Assembly: GCA_003956705.1 (NCBI GenBank)
Contig: QZCP01000031.1
Coordinates: 3,248 to 67,247 of the forward strand
Length of the DNA stretch: 64,000 nucleotides
Source of the DNA: Brevipalpus yothersi
Taxonomy: Eukaryota > Arthropoda > Arachnida > Trombidiformes > Tenuipalpidae
Direction of reading: 5' to 3'
Shown: positions 24,427 to 36,050 of the stretch, piece by piece
Numbering within the stretch: position 1 is the first letter of the stretch
How the letters are laid out: each line of letters starts with the position of its first letter
Notes under the pieces: generated by a model
Told to the model about the DNA's origin: nothing
What the model saw: the letters and a program-made list of their open reading frames with translations, nothing else
Database searches by the model: none
Translations under genes and position numbers: made by a program

Positions 24427-26808
24427 TCATGATTGTTCGGTTGTCGATATGATCAACTGTTTAGCATATTTTGCAATCTCATAGGCGCTGTCAATGACCT
24501 TCCGGCTGTCAGGACTTGGGCTAGATTTACACTCAGTCATGAGCCTTGAACAATTGCTTTTGAGAAGTTCGGTAATCTGAAAAATCTTTTCCTCTGTTGG
24601 TGAAGCATGAGGGAATGCAGATCTATCGGGAAAAAGTGAGATCATCGCACCAACTGCACGTTGAATATTTTCGGCGCATCTCAAGTAAATTTCCTGCTCA
24701 TTTCGTGTATTTTCTGCTTGCGATATTCCCAAAAGTTCCTGAATCGCTTTCGTTATCTGCTCAGTTGGACGGAAAACATCTTCTTTGGCAGGCAGTCTAG
24801 GTTGACGTTCAATCATACTAGGACGTGGTGAACTGGTACTCTGGTCATGAGTACTGTGGAGACTGTTGAGGGATGAAGGCTCTGATGATGGTGGTCTAGG
24901 TGGTGGTGTTGGCTTCCGGATAGGACTTCCTTGACTCAATGCGGATGGAGAAGGGGCAGAGGGCCTGAAACCATGAGAACCGCTGATTGTATGGGGCTGA
25001 ATAGATTTATTATCGGATATCTGTGGATTTATTCTATCAAACATAGATTGAGAGCGGGGAGTAAATTTGGCCGGTGAACGAGGTAGAACAGAAGGAGGAA
25101 GTTGCTGTTGGCAGGAAGCAACCGGTCCCAAGCTATCATTCGAACCATTTCGAGAAACAACCAGAGCTTTAAGTTTTAAATTCTCATCTACCAAATTGCT
25201 CACTGTATTCTTCAACTCGGTAATATCTTTCTTCATATCCTCATTACTCGCTAATATCTGTCGGAGCAGAGAATCATTTTGTATCAAACGTTCCTCTAAT
25301 GATTTCCGATGATTCGAATTTTTGAAACCATTTTGAAGTTCAGTGAACGGTTTGATGGCATGAGAATTTTGTCTTTTGGAGTTTGGTATTGGTCCATCTT
25401 CCACCTCATCATAATCTCTCTCATCCTCTGAGGCAACACTATCATAAAGAGGATCAGAATCTTCATCTTCACTAGCTCGATGAGCTGATTTGATATTGGA
25501 AGCAACTCTAGAGCGAATTTGAGATCGAGTGTGAGAATTCTTGCGAGGAGTTCGATCTTTCTGGGAAGAGTATAAATGGCGTCGCTTTGCTTCGTGAAGC
25601 ATATCAATCAGCAGGAATGAAAAATCTCGGGCACTGAAACGAGCCAATTTTTGTCGAGCTTGGTTGTGGGTGGAAGTAAACATAGCATTTACCGGCAGAT
25701 AAGGCACCAAATTACGATCACGTAAAGGATTAGCAGACGCATTTGTGTTGCTAAGTTGCAGGAAGATTTCATCTAGTTCACGGCGATCTACTTCGTCATA
25801 AACATCTTTTATCAACTCTTCGAAGTCTCGATCATTAAGATTACGAAGACTGGAGCGCATATTTTTTGCGTCCTCATTGCTCACTGCAGCATCCACTATT
25901 TCTGGTGTAAGATAGTGTTGGCCTTGTCGATGATCAGGACGACGACCACACAAAAAATTGGATAGACGATCAGTGACTTCAAATTGAAATTCGATAAGTC
26001 TATCGATAATCTCATTATTGGAGCTTGCCTTGGCATGATCTAATGCTGTTTTACCAGATGAATCAGTTTTAAGAGGATCAGCACCATATGCGAAGAGAAG
26101 TTCGATTTGTAAAAGTTGACCAGATTTTGCAGCCACATGTAATGGAGTGTTACCCTTCTCGGGATGCATAAAATTGGGATCAGCACCGGCAGCGAGCAGA
26201 CGAAGGCTTGTCTTCAAGCTAGTACTTCGAACACTAGAATGTAGTTCTTCACTGACATTCGATGTTTCACCGTCTCCTTTGCTCCTCTTCTTGATGAATG
26301 CTTGCTCGGCATACTTGGCAAGAATGAAATGATTCTTATTAGGATGCAAGGGATCTCTTGGTGATGGCTTTTTTCGTGATGCAGATGAAGGTCGCTTAGA
26401 ATGAGCAAGTGACGAAGTGATGGATCCACCGCCAGTAGAAGAACTTAGACTATGTTCCCAAATCGAATTGCTACTGGAGTTGTTGAGTTCCATTACCATC
26501 TGATATTGACTTGATGGCCAGTGGGATTTTTTGAGAGACTTGATTTGAGAGATTTCACGACCCATATTCCGATGGATAATACAACATTCATCACAAATCA
26601 CTACACCGTGATTTACAGAAGCCCATTCAGCATCTAGAGTAAGAAAGATAGAGAAAAGCAAACGGATTAGTACATTCGATGAACAGCAGTTTGTGGTTAG
26701 CAGCAAATGAAGGCTAGAATTTGACTTACCTGGTGAAGAGCAATCGGCACATTCGAGTATGGCTTTTGGTCTGGTAAGACTCATGGTATGAATTGATGGA
26801 GAACTCAT
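24427..26808 (-). CDS. Git: ARF GTPase-activating protein GIT, two exons
   Basis: GIT proteins stimulate GTP hydrolysis on Arf6 and act as scaffolds with PIX and paxillin at focal adhesions and synapses. Exon 1 (26808..26730) and exon 2 (26633..24427) give 761 residues after removal of a 96 bp intron. Domains: ArfGAP zinc finger at residues 20-43 (C-A-D-C, 16 residues, C-D-E-C) with the arginine finger region I-I-H-R; S-I-W-E-H-S-L; ankyrin repeats near 170-250 (G-N-T-P-L-H-V-A-A-K-S-G, then A-Y-G-A-D-P-L); Spa2-homology region near 265-380; a leucine-rich coiled coil near 470-515; a Pro/Ser-rich linker; and a C-terminal four-helix paxillin-binding domain near 640-761. Length matches GIT1/GIT2 (about 760). 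The intron is a multiple of three without stops, so unspliced RNA would still read through, but with 32 extra residues inside the zinc finger. Confidence 0.95.
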   Translation of the reverse strand: MSSPSIHTMSLTRPKAILECADCSSPGKSNSSLHLLLTTNCCSSNVLIRLLFSIFLTLDAEWASVNHGVVICDECCIIHRNMGREISQIKSLKKSHWPSSQYQMVMELNNSSSNSIWEHSLSSSTGGGSITSSLAHSKRPSSASRKKPSPRDPLHPNKNHFILAKYAEQAFIKKRSKGDGETSNVSEELHSSVRSTSLKTSLRLLAAGADPNFMHPEKGNTPLHVAAKSGQLLQIELLFAYGADPLKTDSSGKTALDHAKASSNNEIIDRLIEFQFEVTDRLSNFLCGRRPDHRQGQHYLTPEIVDAAVSNEDAKNMRSSLRNLNDRDFEELIKDVYDEVDRRELDEIFLQLSNTNASANPLRDRNLVPYLPVNAMFTSTHNQARQKLARFSARDFSFLLIDMLHEAKRRHLYSSQKDRTPRKNSHTRSQIRSRVASNIKSAHRASEDEDSDPLYDSVASEDERDYDEVEDGPIPNSKRQNSHAIKPFTELQNGFKNSNHRKSLEERLIQNDSLLRQILASNEDMKKDITELKNTVSNLVDENLKLKALVVSRNGSNDSLGPVASCQQQLPPSVLPRSPAKFTPRSQSMFDRINPQISDNKSIQPHTISGSHGFRPSAPSPSALSQGSPIRKPTPPPRPPSSEPSSLNSLHSTHDQSTSSPRPSMIERQPRLPAKEDVFRPTEQITKAIQELLGISQAENTRNEQEIYLRCAENIQRAVGAMISLFPDRSAFPHASPTEEKIFQITELLKSNCSRLMTECKSSPSPDSRKVIDSAYEIAKYAKQLIISTTEQS

Positions 26809-28089
26809 TTTGTAGTATGTATGGGGTTAAAAATATGGAAGATGATAAGTGTAAAATTTTCACAATAAAACTAAAAGTGTGTGTGTGTTGTATGTTAATG
26901 TGAGTATTAAAAGAGGAACCCAGTTAAAAAGAGCGAGAAAGAGAGAGAGGTCAAAATTTTTTACTTGACTAAGGACTCTAGGACTAGTGTTGATGATAAA
27001 ATATTCTCCTTGAAGAGTATATCTAAATTTATGAGTAATAAGTAAAATTGGTAAGCATTAGACAATGTCATGTCCCTAGTGTGATAGTGGAATATTAATA
27101 ATGAATATGTAGTTTGACAATCAATTGAAACCAGAGCACTATTTTTTCTCTGTCTCTTTCTCTATATCCTTATCTTGTACACATTCAATTTAGAAATGAG
27201 CTTTATAATCACAGGAACTGTATTTCCTTAGCCAGGAAATCAGAGTGAAAGGAGAAGAAGAAAACATTCCAGGAACATTGATGATGTATGTTGATGGTGA
27301 TGATCAAATCAGCATCAAAAAGCGGATGATGTCAACCATACACACACACATATGAAAATGGGCTCAAACGGAAACAATGGATCAATATGAGATTCCCAAA
27401 ATCAGCTGGATGCTTAGTGTATTGTGTGTATATTTTTGTTCACCAATATACAGAGATAGACAGAGAGTGAAAATAAATAAATAATTCTGATCATGAATTC
27501 ATTCACAAAGTAATCAATTTGCTAATGATGTGAAGTCCACAGGAAGACAGGAAGGAAGGACATAAAATAGTAATTATATTCAATTTATTCAAAATTTATT
27601 CCATCATGTACATACACACACATTTTTCAGCCCAAAAATGTTGCTGATGATGATCGAATCGGCATTGTTTATGATTTTTTACTCAGCAGCTGAGCAACAC
27701 GACGCAAGACTTGTGGCGCAAGTTACCTTTCTTTTTCTCTTTCTTTTCCTCTTTTGGATCACGTTCATTGAGAGTAGCTTTTCTTTTCGACAATAAAGCC
27801 GGAGAGATGGCTTTTTTGAAATTGAAAAAAATTCTGTGGGATTATGGATAGATAGTTCTTGAGGTAACTCTCTGTGAAACTCCTAGATGATAGCCTCGTG
27901 GAAAAAAAATTTTTGACGCTGAACATAGCCCTTATGATATCCGGTTTACTTGTTTCGAATTAGTACACCGAAGAATATAGCGAAAAGCATTCTCTCTCTA
28001 GAACTTTTTATCTGAACTTGTCTAGCTTTTATGGAAGATTCGTGACAATTGTGAATATATTTTGACATGCGAGAAGGAGAGAGTGAAAT

Positions 28090-28091
<2 letters not shown>

Positions 28092-28137
<46 letters not shown>
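28092..28137. repeat. (GA)n microsatellite, 46 bp
   Basis: One of only three long GA/CT tracts to the right of 16.4 kb. Confidence 0.97.
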
Positions 28138-28140
<3 letters not shown>

Positions 28141-28542
28141 GGCGGAAAAGGAGAAGAGAGAAGAGGAATGTGTCTCTCATGTCCACAGGGAGAGAGAGAG
28201 AAGGGAATAAGTTTTTCTCTGGGTAAAGATGAAGGAAAAGTGGACTTGAAGAAAGAGAGAGAGAAGAAATATTTGCCTTGTTAATCAAGTAGTGGAAATA
28301 CTTGGCCAGTTGAACCTAACCTAACCAAATATAACCAACTAGTTGAACCACTTGCTTCTCATAGACAAACCACTTTTTCAAAGTGAGTCCAAAGTCTAAA
28401 AGTTTTGGACTATCTCTCTCTTTCTCTTTCTCTTTCTCTCTCTTGCTATGGATTGCCTAGTATGCTTTCAGCAGAATGTACTCTTGAGATATTCATTTAC
28501 TCACAGTACGATGTGTAATTGTGAGAGAGTAAGAAAGAAAGA

Positions 28543-28550
<8 letters not shown>

Positions 28551-28592
<42 letters not shown>
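28551..28592. repeat. (GA)n microsatellite, 42 bp
   Basis: GA run about 430 bp upstream of the FABP start codon. Confidence 0.97.
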
Positions 28593-28594
<2 letters not shown>

Positions 28595-29016
28595 AACAAA
28601 GAGCCGATAAGAAATGATTTTAGGCACAAAAATTCCGTTCCACACACTTAGACAGAGAGAAATGAAAAAGAAAAACCCCTTGCCTATTATTTTATCAGCA
28701 CCACTTTTATCATCATCTTCCATAGAAAAATTTGCCCATGATAAAAACATACTCCGGGAGCTGACAAGATTGTGTGTATAAGAGAGAGAGAAAAGAGAGA
28801 GAAGAGAGTAACTTTTATCTCTCTGACTTTTCACCACTTGTGTTCATATATTCTCAAGTGCGTGGCAAGAATCGAGCTCACTTGCTTTCCTGTTGGCTTT
28901 CCAGTAACATCAAAATTCTTCATTGTAACTTCTTCTTTTTTTTCCGGCTCATTTGACTACGTTCCAGTTCTCATTTTTATTCTTTATTGATAAACTTTGA
29001 TCAACAATCAACAGTT

Positions 29017-29773
29017 ATGTCTGATTCCGATATTTTTGTGGGAGAATTTTCTCTCGTTTCAAGTGATAAGTTCGATGAATTTCTATCCGCTCTCGGTAAG
29101 TATCATGTAACATGGAACCGGTTGTATATATTTTTTTTTCAGTAACAAAGTAATTCTGAATTCATTTTTCCTTCTCATTCTATTTACTCTGTTCGATTAT
29201 TTTTTCAATTTTGTTTTCCAATACTTTTAGGTGTTAGCTACTTGGTTCGTAAGGTAGCCATCACCACTAAGCCATCGTTTATCGTGAAAAAGGAATCCGA
29301 TGAAGAATATATATTCAAAACGGAATCAACCTTTAAATCGACTGAATTCAAATTCAAGCTTGGTGAACCTTTCGATGAGAAACGCATGGACGGCGTAACT
29401 TGCAAAGTATGTGTGTGTTTGTGATACACATATCATTGATGAACATATCTGATAATTGTTTTTCCCACTCACAATCTCTATTTCTCTCTCTCTCTCTACT
29501 ACCATAGTCAACCATCACCAAAGATGGTAATAAGCTCATCCAAAAGCAGGAAGGTGATCCTCCGGCTGAATACATCCGTGAATTCAGTCAAGAAGACTTG
29601 AAAACCGTAAGTTTTACCAATACACTATCAGCATCATACATATATAACCATCATGTTACTCATCTCCTGTGTTATATTGTTTTTTTTTCTCTACCTCTAA
29701 TTAGACTTGCATCACTAAAGGCAAAGATGGCCAAGAAGTGGTTTCCGTTCGTATGTACAAGCGTAAGAAGTAA
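29017..29773 (+). CDS. Cytosolic fatty-acid-binding protein (mite group-13 type), four exons
   Basis: Exons 29017..29095, 29231..29406, 29508..29606 and 29705..29773 give 140 residues, close to the 130-135 usual for the family. FABPs carry fatty acids in a ten-stranded beta barrel in the cytosol. Visible family marks are the N-terminal F-V-G-E-F-S-L-V-S-S-D-K-F-D-E-F helix-turn region, F-K-L-G-E-P-F-D-E at the centre, and R-M-Y-K-R near the C-terminus, matching the R-x-Y fatty-acid carboxylate site. Exon sizes and intron positions (after about 26, 85 and 118 codons) follow the ancient four-exon FABP layout. All introns have GT/AG ends. AATAAA lies at 30071-30076. In mites this family includes the group-13 allergens; whether this protein is allergenic cannot be told from sequence. 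Confidence 0.93.
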
Positions 29774-30344
29774 TATACCAACGTTCTATGGATTCTCAAA
29801 GGAGACTTTTGGCAGTACCAATATCTTTATGAATTTCACTATCTCTTTCTTCCCTATAATTCCTTGAATATGAGGTTTATACTCAAACGCTCAACAATAC
29901 TGAATTTCCAAATTATCCGTTCAATTGAAAAATGTACTCGCTCCTGGAATCGACCATACTCATGTGTCAAAGATCAGTTTTAATAAGTCTTTTTACTTTT
30001 TTCCTTTCGCTCTCTATCTCTATATCTTTTTCTTTACCTTTTTTTTCGATATACCCATTTTGAAACGATGAATAAATTCTTGACTAATTTCCAATTATAA
30101 TGAGCACTAATCATTATTGTTACCAATTGACTCATATGAGTGGCATGATTAATTTTCAAGGTTCAATTTGGCACTTCAAAGATGTTACCGTGACAAGAGG
30201 ATTGTCCTTGATGAATCGAAATACACTCTCACTCACATACATCAACACTCAATAGATCAACTCATTAGATAGATACAGAAAATTGTTTCCGATTTACTGG
30301 AGACGATAATTACACACATTACAAACACACATGATCATCACACA
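29774..30344. other. Convergent 3' ends of FABP and Cad96Ca
   Basis: Holds the FABP 3' UTR with AATAAA at 30071-30076, and the end of the minus-strand Cad96Ca transcript, for which I saw no clear AATAAA. No other feature. Confidence 0.6.
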
Positions 30345-33300
30345 TCACAACTTTTCTCCAGAGAGATCGGTAATTATAACATTGTAGTAATAATGATCTG
30401 GAAATCTATCAAGTTCAATATAATCATTGTCACTGGATATAAGTTGATCGAGCATTCGCGTTAATTCCACAAATTTAGGTCTTTCATCCGCCTTTTCACT
30501 CCAACAGTAGAACATTATATTGTAAACCTCTCGTTTACAATGATCAGGCTTCTCAAGTCGATATCCTTCGCGAATTTTTTTCATTACATCCTTGGTTGTT
30601 AGGCCAGGATATGGTGTCGAGCCAAGTGTGATGATTTCCCACATCAATACACCGAAAGACCATACATCCGATCTACTGGCTGTAGATGATTACAGATGGA
30701 AAAAAAAGATAATTAATTATCTTAAAACTTTTCTTCTTCTTCTTCTCCATCTTCTTTTCTCTTTCTTATGATAAGATTACAAAATTAATAGAGATGAAAG
30801 AATAAACTTACAGAACTGGTTCTTATAGAGTGCTTCTGGGGCCATCCAGCGAATTGGAAGTCGACCCTAATTAGTTAAATAGAGAGAAAGAGAAACATTT
30901 TTTTTGTTTATTAATTAGTTGAGAGAAGTGGCCAATAAAAGGATGTCAAAGTCATCATATTGATCTTACATCTGTTTTACGCTCATAGACTTTATCTGGT
31001 GGAGCTTCTACAGAGAATCCAAAGTCGGCTATTTTACAACTTTTATTGCTGCCCATCAAAACATTTCGAGCGGCCAGGTCACGGTGAATAATCTGTTGAA
31101 AAATTTAAATGGACAACATTAACAATCTTCTTTTTCATCATTACCATCATCTTCCTTTCCATCTGCCAATTTATTATCATTATCATCATCAAATCGTCTG
31201 GAAAGAAAATGATATTATTACTTACACCTCGTGAACTAATGTATTCCATTCCTTTTGCAACTTGATATGCGAATGATGTCAGATCTCTTGAGGTGAAAGA
31301 ACCCAACATATTACCATAGGATCTTTCGGAACGATTTTCACGTAGATACGCTTGTAATGTGCCGAAAGGCACATATTCGAGAATCAAAAATTTTGGATCC
31401 GTTTCGGTGCAACATCCGAGTAGTGAGACAACATTTGGATGTGGTTCCAGAGATTTCATTATCTCAAGTTCGTTCATCAAATCTCGTCGATCTTTTTCCG
31501 GTGCACTATCCTTTATCGTTTTGACAGCCACAATTGTGGCACCTTCATTGCTACCAATATTGAATGCTTCACACTTCCACACTCGACCGAAACACCCTTC
31601 ACCCAGTATGCCGATCAATCGTAACTGGTGTCGAGGAAATTCCCATCTTCCCGGATCTGGTGGACATGTCGGCATAACAGCTCTACTTGGCAGTGTGGAC
31701 ATAAATGATATATCCTGTAAGTTGTGCAGATCATTTCGCCCAGTAGTGGTTGGATAAAATAAGGCTTGAGAGTGATCTGAATCCGAAATAAGGGAGCAAA
31801 CACTGGCCTCCATACCAGTCAACCCTTGTACTATCGATTCAGCCAGAGGCCATGATTTGATTGCTGTCGGATTTCGGGCTCTCTTCTGGCACATCTTGAA
31901 CGTGATCAAAATGATTAATCCAATAACTAGTAGTGATAAAAGTATAAATATAATGGTAAACGAATCTTCCGTTATGCGTGGATAAATTTTTGTTGGATTC
32001 ACAATGTTATCATCATCCGGTGAAGTCAATATACTTTGTGGAGGAATTGTTGATTGATTTTGATTGAAGTTCTCGGGAGAAGTTTCAAATTTATCCAACT
32101 TGTCAGTTTGATCTTTTTTCGGCCCTTCAGTGACCACTGATCCTTGATCACCTGTAAAGCTGCTATTACCGGAGCCATTTGATACTGGTAAATTGAGACT
32201 AGGTTTTTTGATAGGTTTAACCGGTATCGATGGCGTGATGGGAGATGTTATTGCTGGTGGCTGGGAAAGGGTTGATGGTGGTGATGATGATGGTAATTCT
32301 CTTGACGGTGGTCGAATGGGCAGAAAAGATGGAATATTCGGTGGAATCTGATTCCATCTTGTATTCACAGCTTGTGGTCCGTTGAATACATGGGAAGGAT
32401 GGAATGGATAACTTATCGCTCCATCTGTTCAAATGAAACAAACAAGAAATGAACATAAAAACCTGTGAATTAGTATCATGATCATTTGGTTTTTTATCTC
32501 TCTTTCTCTCTCACCAGAATGAATGCTATCTGAATTTGAACGCTTTACCACTCGAGTGTGAACTTCGATTTTGGCCTGATAAAAAGAGGCAGAGAGAAGA
32601 AAAAAAATTTTCCCATAGAGATTAATTAGATCTTTTGTTCATCAGCAGGAAACTTTGCGTTTTGTGTGTCGCAATTGAAAGGTGAGAGAAAAAACTCACA
32701 GCATGTTGACCATCGCTGGCTGCAACTAGTAGATAGTAATCATTTCCACCCTGAAAATTTCAAGAAGAAGAAAAAAAAGATGTATAGAAAAAAATCACTT
32801 TATATCAAATCGGAACAAGTTTTTTTGGTTTCCACCAAAAGAGAAGAGAGAAAGAGAGATAGAGAAGAGAAAAAAAAGTTTCATTCTAATATAATCTGGT
32901 TCCTTAAGTGCATATAATCATTTGAGCAAGTTTTTTATTCTCTTGATAGACTTTGGTAAGAGATCCCCAAAGCTTAGCCATCCTGATACAGTCGCACTTT
33001 CTGTTCCATTATAAAAATATATACGTATAAATGCATCCAATGTATATATCTCATGATTAAGTGACAAAGATTTCGTGGTCAAGACTCATTGGCCTGGGTA
33101 GAATGTTTCATGATGAAACTTTTCTGATGACATTTTGAAACTGGTTCCTCTCAAACCTTTTCCTCTCTCTTTTAACATCACTGATTATCCAACTTCACGG
33201 CCAACTCCCGGTGCCGTCACTAATTTGGTCTGCCACTAACCAGAACATTCACACGTCCGGACACATACTCTTTGAACGGAGGTGAACATACATACATACA

Positions 33301-34050
33301 TATATATATATTTTTTCGGAGGAACCGTTTCAGGAAGATGATGAAGATAAATGAAAGGAAGGGCATGAGCCCATCTCACAACTCCTACACAAATTCTGAT
33401 CTTCATGATTATTTTTCAAGAGCAATGTGAGCGGGCAAGTTTCAGATCTTTTTTCTTTTTCCTCTCTCTCTCTTCCTTCCTCTCTCTTTTCTCGGTAGTT
33501 GTTGTTGGCCCATCGAGTAGAACTTCCTGATTTGTATCAAACACACACATATATACATCTTGATATATTTTTGCCATCATCTTATGCAATATTTTTCTTC
33601 ACTCCTATCAACCCCATAACAATGGAAAATGTGAGCAGAAAATTTTTGGCATACACATATAAAGTATGATATATAATATAATAATGATAATGTATAAGTC
33701 ATGAAAAAACTATGAGCATTCTAATGGCGGCTAAAATTTTGCTTTTCTTTTCATAGACCATTCACCGAAATCATCCGGTCTTCAGAGTCAATTGTTAAAA
33801 TTGAGCGAGAAGAATGGGATGTATTGAAAAAAATGGAGAAATAAAGAGCAAAGTAGAGAGAGAAAAAGAGAGAGAGAGAGACTGATCAGCATCAAAAAGA
33901 CATTCACATAAATTCTGAAACCGCCCTTAACGAAACATTCATCCTAATAGGAGTGTAGCCAGTTGAAAGTTGAAAAGAGAAGGTAAAATAGTGGTTTGGG
34001 TGAGAAAAAAATTCAACAGATTTCAAATTTTTATACACCGCTTGGCTGAT

Positions 34051-34113
<63 letters not shown>

Positions 34114-35310
34114 TCTCTTCCTCTCTTTATTTGTAGTTATCTCTCCGCATCACTTCAGCATCCGAGTATTGCATCTTTAGGATGGGGATAATTTTCTGCA
34201 TCAAAGGAATGAAAGATAAACCCCTTTGCCTTCTCACTTCATGATTTCCAGCTGAGTTTTGTGAATTGTAAGTAGATGGAGAGAGAGAAAAATTTGAATG
34301 TAGGGCCCACAAGATGAGCGGAACTGATCAGCTGAGTGTTCAAAATTTTTTGATGGCAATACACTTAGGTGAATATACAGGTATGATGAGAGAGAAGAAT
34401 GATCTCGAGAGCTCTTCCAAGTGAGGTGTAAAATTTTGATTCCTGAAGAGTTTCATCAAGTGACTGATTTAGTACCCAGGAAGAAATTGAGGAGAGAGGA
34501 TACCTTGAAATTTAAACAAATTGCCTTCCAACTTTATGGCTACTCAACTCACACTTATATTATGAAACAACCATAAGAACTTGAATATGCACTGGAGAAT
34601 CTATCTGTTCATAAGATTTTGAGAGATTTTCGATCATGATGACTCTTTCATTGCATATTGAATAACCCTGCTCACTTTGTTTTATCTCTTTTTTTCGCTC
34701 TTCATTCAAAAACCGTTATCCAGCCACTATCATCCTGCATATTATTGCAAACTTCCGATAGGATTAAGTAATAAAAGGATGAATCATCTGATGGCAAAAC
34801 TGGAATACAATGAATCAAAGTGTACAATGAATTACCTTGTCGATGAGTGAATCTTTTAGAAAAACTTCACCACTTTTTGAATTGATCCTAAATAGATGAG
34901 ATCCATCACGAAATAAAGAAGGTTCGAGGGTATAGGTAATTTGATCACCTTCTGCATCTCGAGCTCGAACTAGCGATACACGACTTCCTGTGGAATCATT
35001 GTAAACATATGTACAAGGGAATAAAGTTTGGACTAGAGCTGTAAACTTTTTCAGTTGAGAGAAGATATTGTAATCAAACGGGAAGGACTATAAAATGCTT
35101 ACCAATAGTTTCATCTTCAGAAATGATCCATTCTCTTTTGAAATCAAAAATCGGTGGTGTATTGTGATGGCTAGGATCAAAGGCTAGCAAAAAACTTGAT
35201 GACCAGGTTAACAAAAAGAATTGGAGCAATAAGATCCGTGAAACATAATCCAAAGAACGATACCGAAAAGTGTACCACTTAAAATTGATGTCAACATCCG
35301 TTGATGGCAT
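30345..35310 (-). CDS. Cad96Ca: Receptor tyrosine kinase with one cadherin repeat (Cad96Ca / Stitcher type), eight exons
   Basis: Exons 35310..35103, 34987..34836, 32750..32700, 32575..32515, 32424..31226, 31092..30970, 30866..30812 and 30679..30345 join in frame to 727 residues; the Drosophila protein is similar in size. Order: hydrophobic signal segment (L-L-L-Q-F-F-L-L-T-W); one cadherin repeat at about residues 45-150 with W-I-I-S-E-D-E-T-I-G, R-A-R-D-A-E-G-D and A-A-S-D-G; a Pro/Ser-rich extracellular stem; a transmembrane helix near 313-336; then a kinase near 426-715. The kinase has the loop G-E-G-C-F-G-R-V, V-A-V-K, H-R-D-L-A-A-R-N, D-F-G and R-W-M-A-P-E-A-L, so it looks active. Cad96Ca acts in epidermal wound repair in flies. 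The frame opens with TTG; the ATG at 35310 is chosen because it precedes the signal segment. Intron 2 is 2.1 kb. Confidence 0.92.
32751..34835 (-). other. Large intron 2 of Cad96Ca
   Basis: 2.1 kb intron within the cadherin-repeat coding region, much larger than the other introns of this gene. It contains a CT tract, (CA)n runs and AT-rich DNA. I see no gene inside it. Confidence 0.75.
34057..34111. repeat. (CT)n microsatellite, 55 bp
   Basis: Lies in intron 2 of Cad96Ca. It is the last long GA/CT tract in the window. Confidence 0.97.
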
Positions 35311-36050
35311 AGCCGATTGAATGGCACACACACACACAACTGTGCCCAAGTCAATCGCAAAGAACCAGAATAATCTTAAGTGCTACCGAAGCACATGAAC
35401 GTGAGATAGATTTGAAAGGAATATTGATGAACATCTTGTGTCTGTGTGAATAATTTCGTTCGATCACTGATTCAAAAACAAATCAAACAAGAACACAGAC
35501 ACACAAAAACTTCTTCAATCAACCTCCAGCAACTGCATCACCTGAGATCAAGGTAACAGAATGGCATCCATGCCAGCAGAAAAACGAAGTGAGATGGATA
35601 GAAGAGTAAAAAAAAGAGAAGAGAAGAGAAGAAGTAACTCAACGGCATCTCACATTTCGGCCTGCCCTCCATGCAGCTGGGTAAGGGTCACATATCATCG
35701 GGGGGAACCTGTTCTGGTAACGGGCCGATCTCGCCACGGGACACAAACACACAAAACCAGCTGAGATGATATGATGAGCGTTCCACAATCAAGTCCGTAT
35801 CTGTAAGTGTGTGTGTGGGGATGTACATGTTCTCGTAATGCCTCGTAAGCTCACGCAAACCGACGGACTTTTTTTTTTAAAGTCACTAACCTCAATATTG
35901 CCCAATTGACCAATGGATGTGCAAGATTTTCTCTTCTGTGCATAACAGTGTTGAGTGAACTGTAGATTGGATTGTAAGAGAGATTCAATAATTTTTTCTT
36001 TATTCAACTTGAATGAACAAATAATTTCAGCAATTGGAAGGTGAAATTAA
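35311..36050. other. Cad96Ca 5' region and MSH6 3' UTR
   Basis: Contains the upstream region of Cad96Ca and, at the right end, the MSH6 poly(A) signal (AATAAA on the minus strand at 36004-35999, 47 bp past the stop). A patch at 35640-35760 is clearly richer in G+C than the surroundings. A 67-codon plus-strand frame over it shows no domain. Confidence 0.6.

Larger units (their letters stand above)
26809..29016. other. Intergenic between Git and the FABP gene
   Basis: 2.2 kb between divergent genes, holding both promoters. It carries GA tracts at 28092-28137 and 28551-28592, several (CA)n or (TG)n runs, and GAT-rich stretches. No coding region is supported; the longer frames are tract translations. 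Confidence 0.6.

Noticed and set aside
31079..31225. Extension of the Cad96Ca kinase frame beyond the donor at 31226
   Set aside because: This is intron read-through. The correct continuation is the exon beginning I-I-H-R-D-L at 31092.
35561..35764. 67-residue plus-strand frame over the GC-rich patch
   Set aside because: No domain, very basic low-complexity start, and it lies in the probable 5' region of a minus-strand gene.
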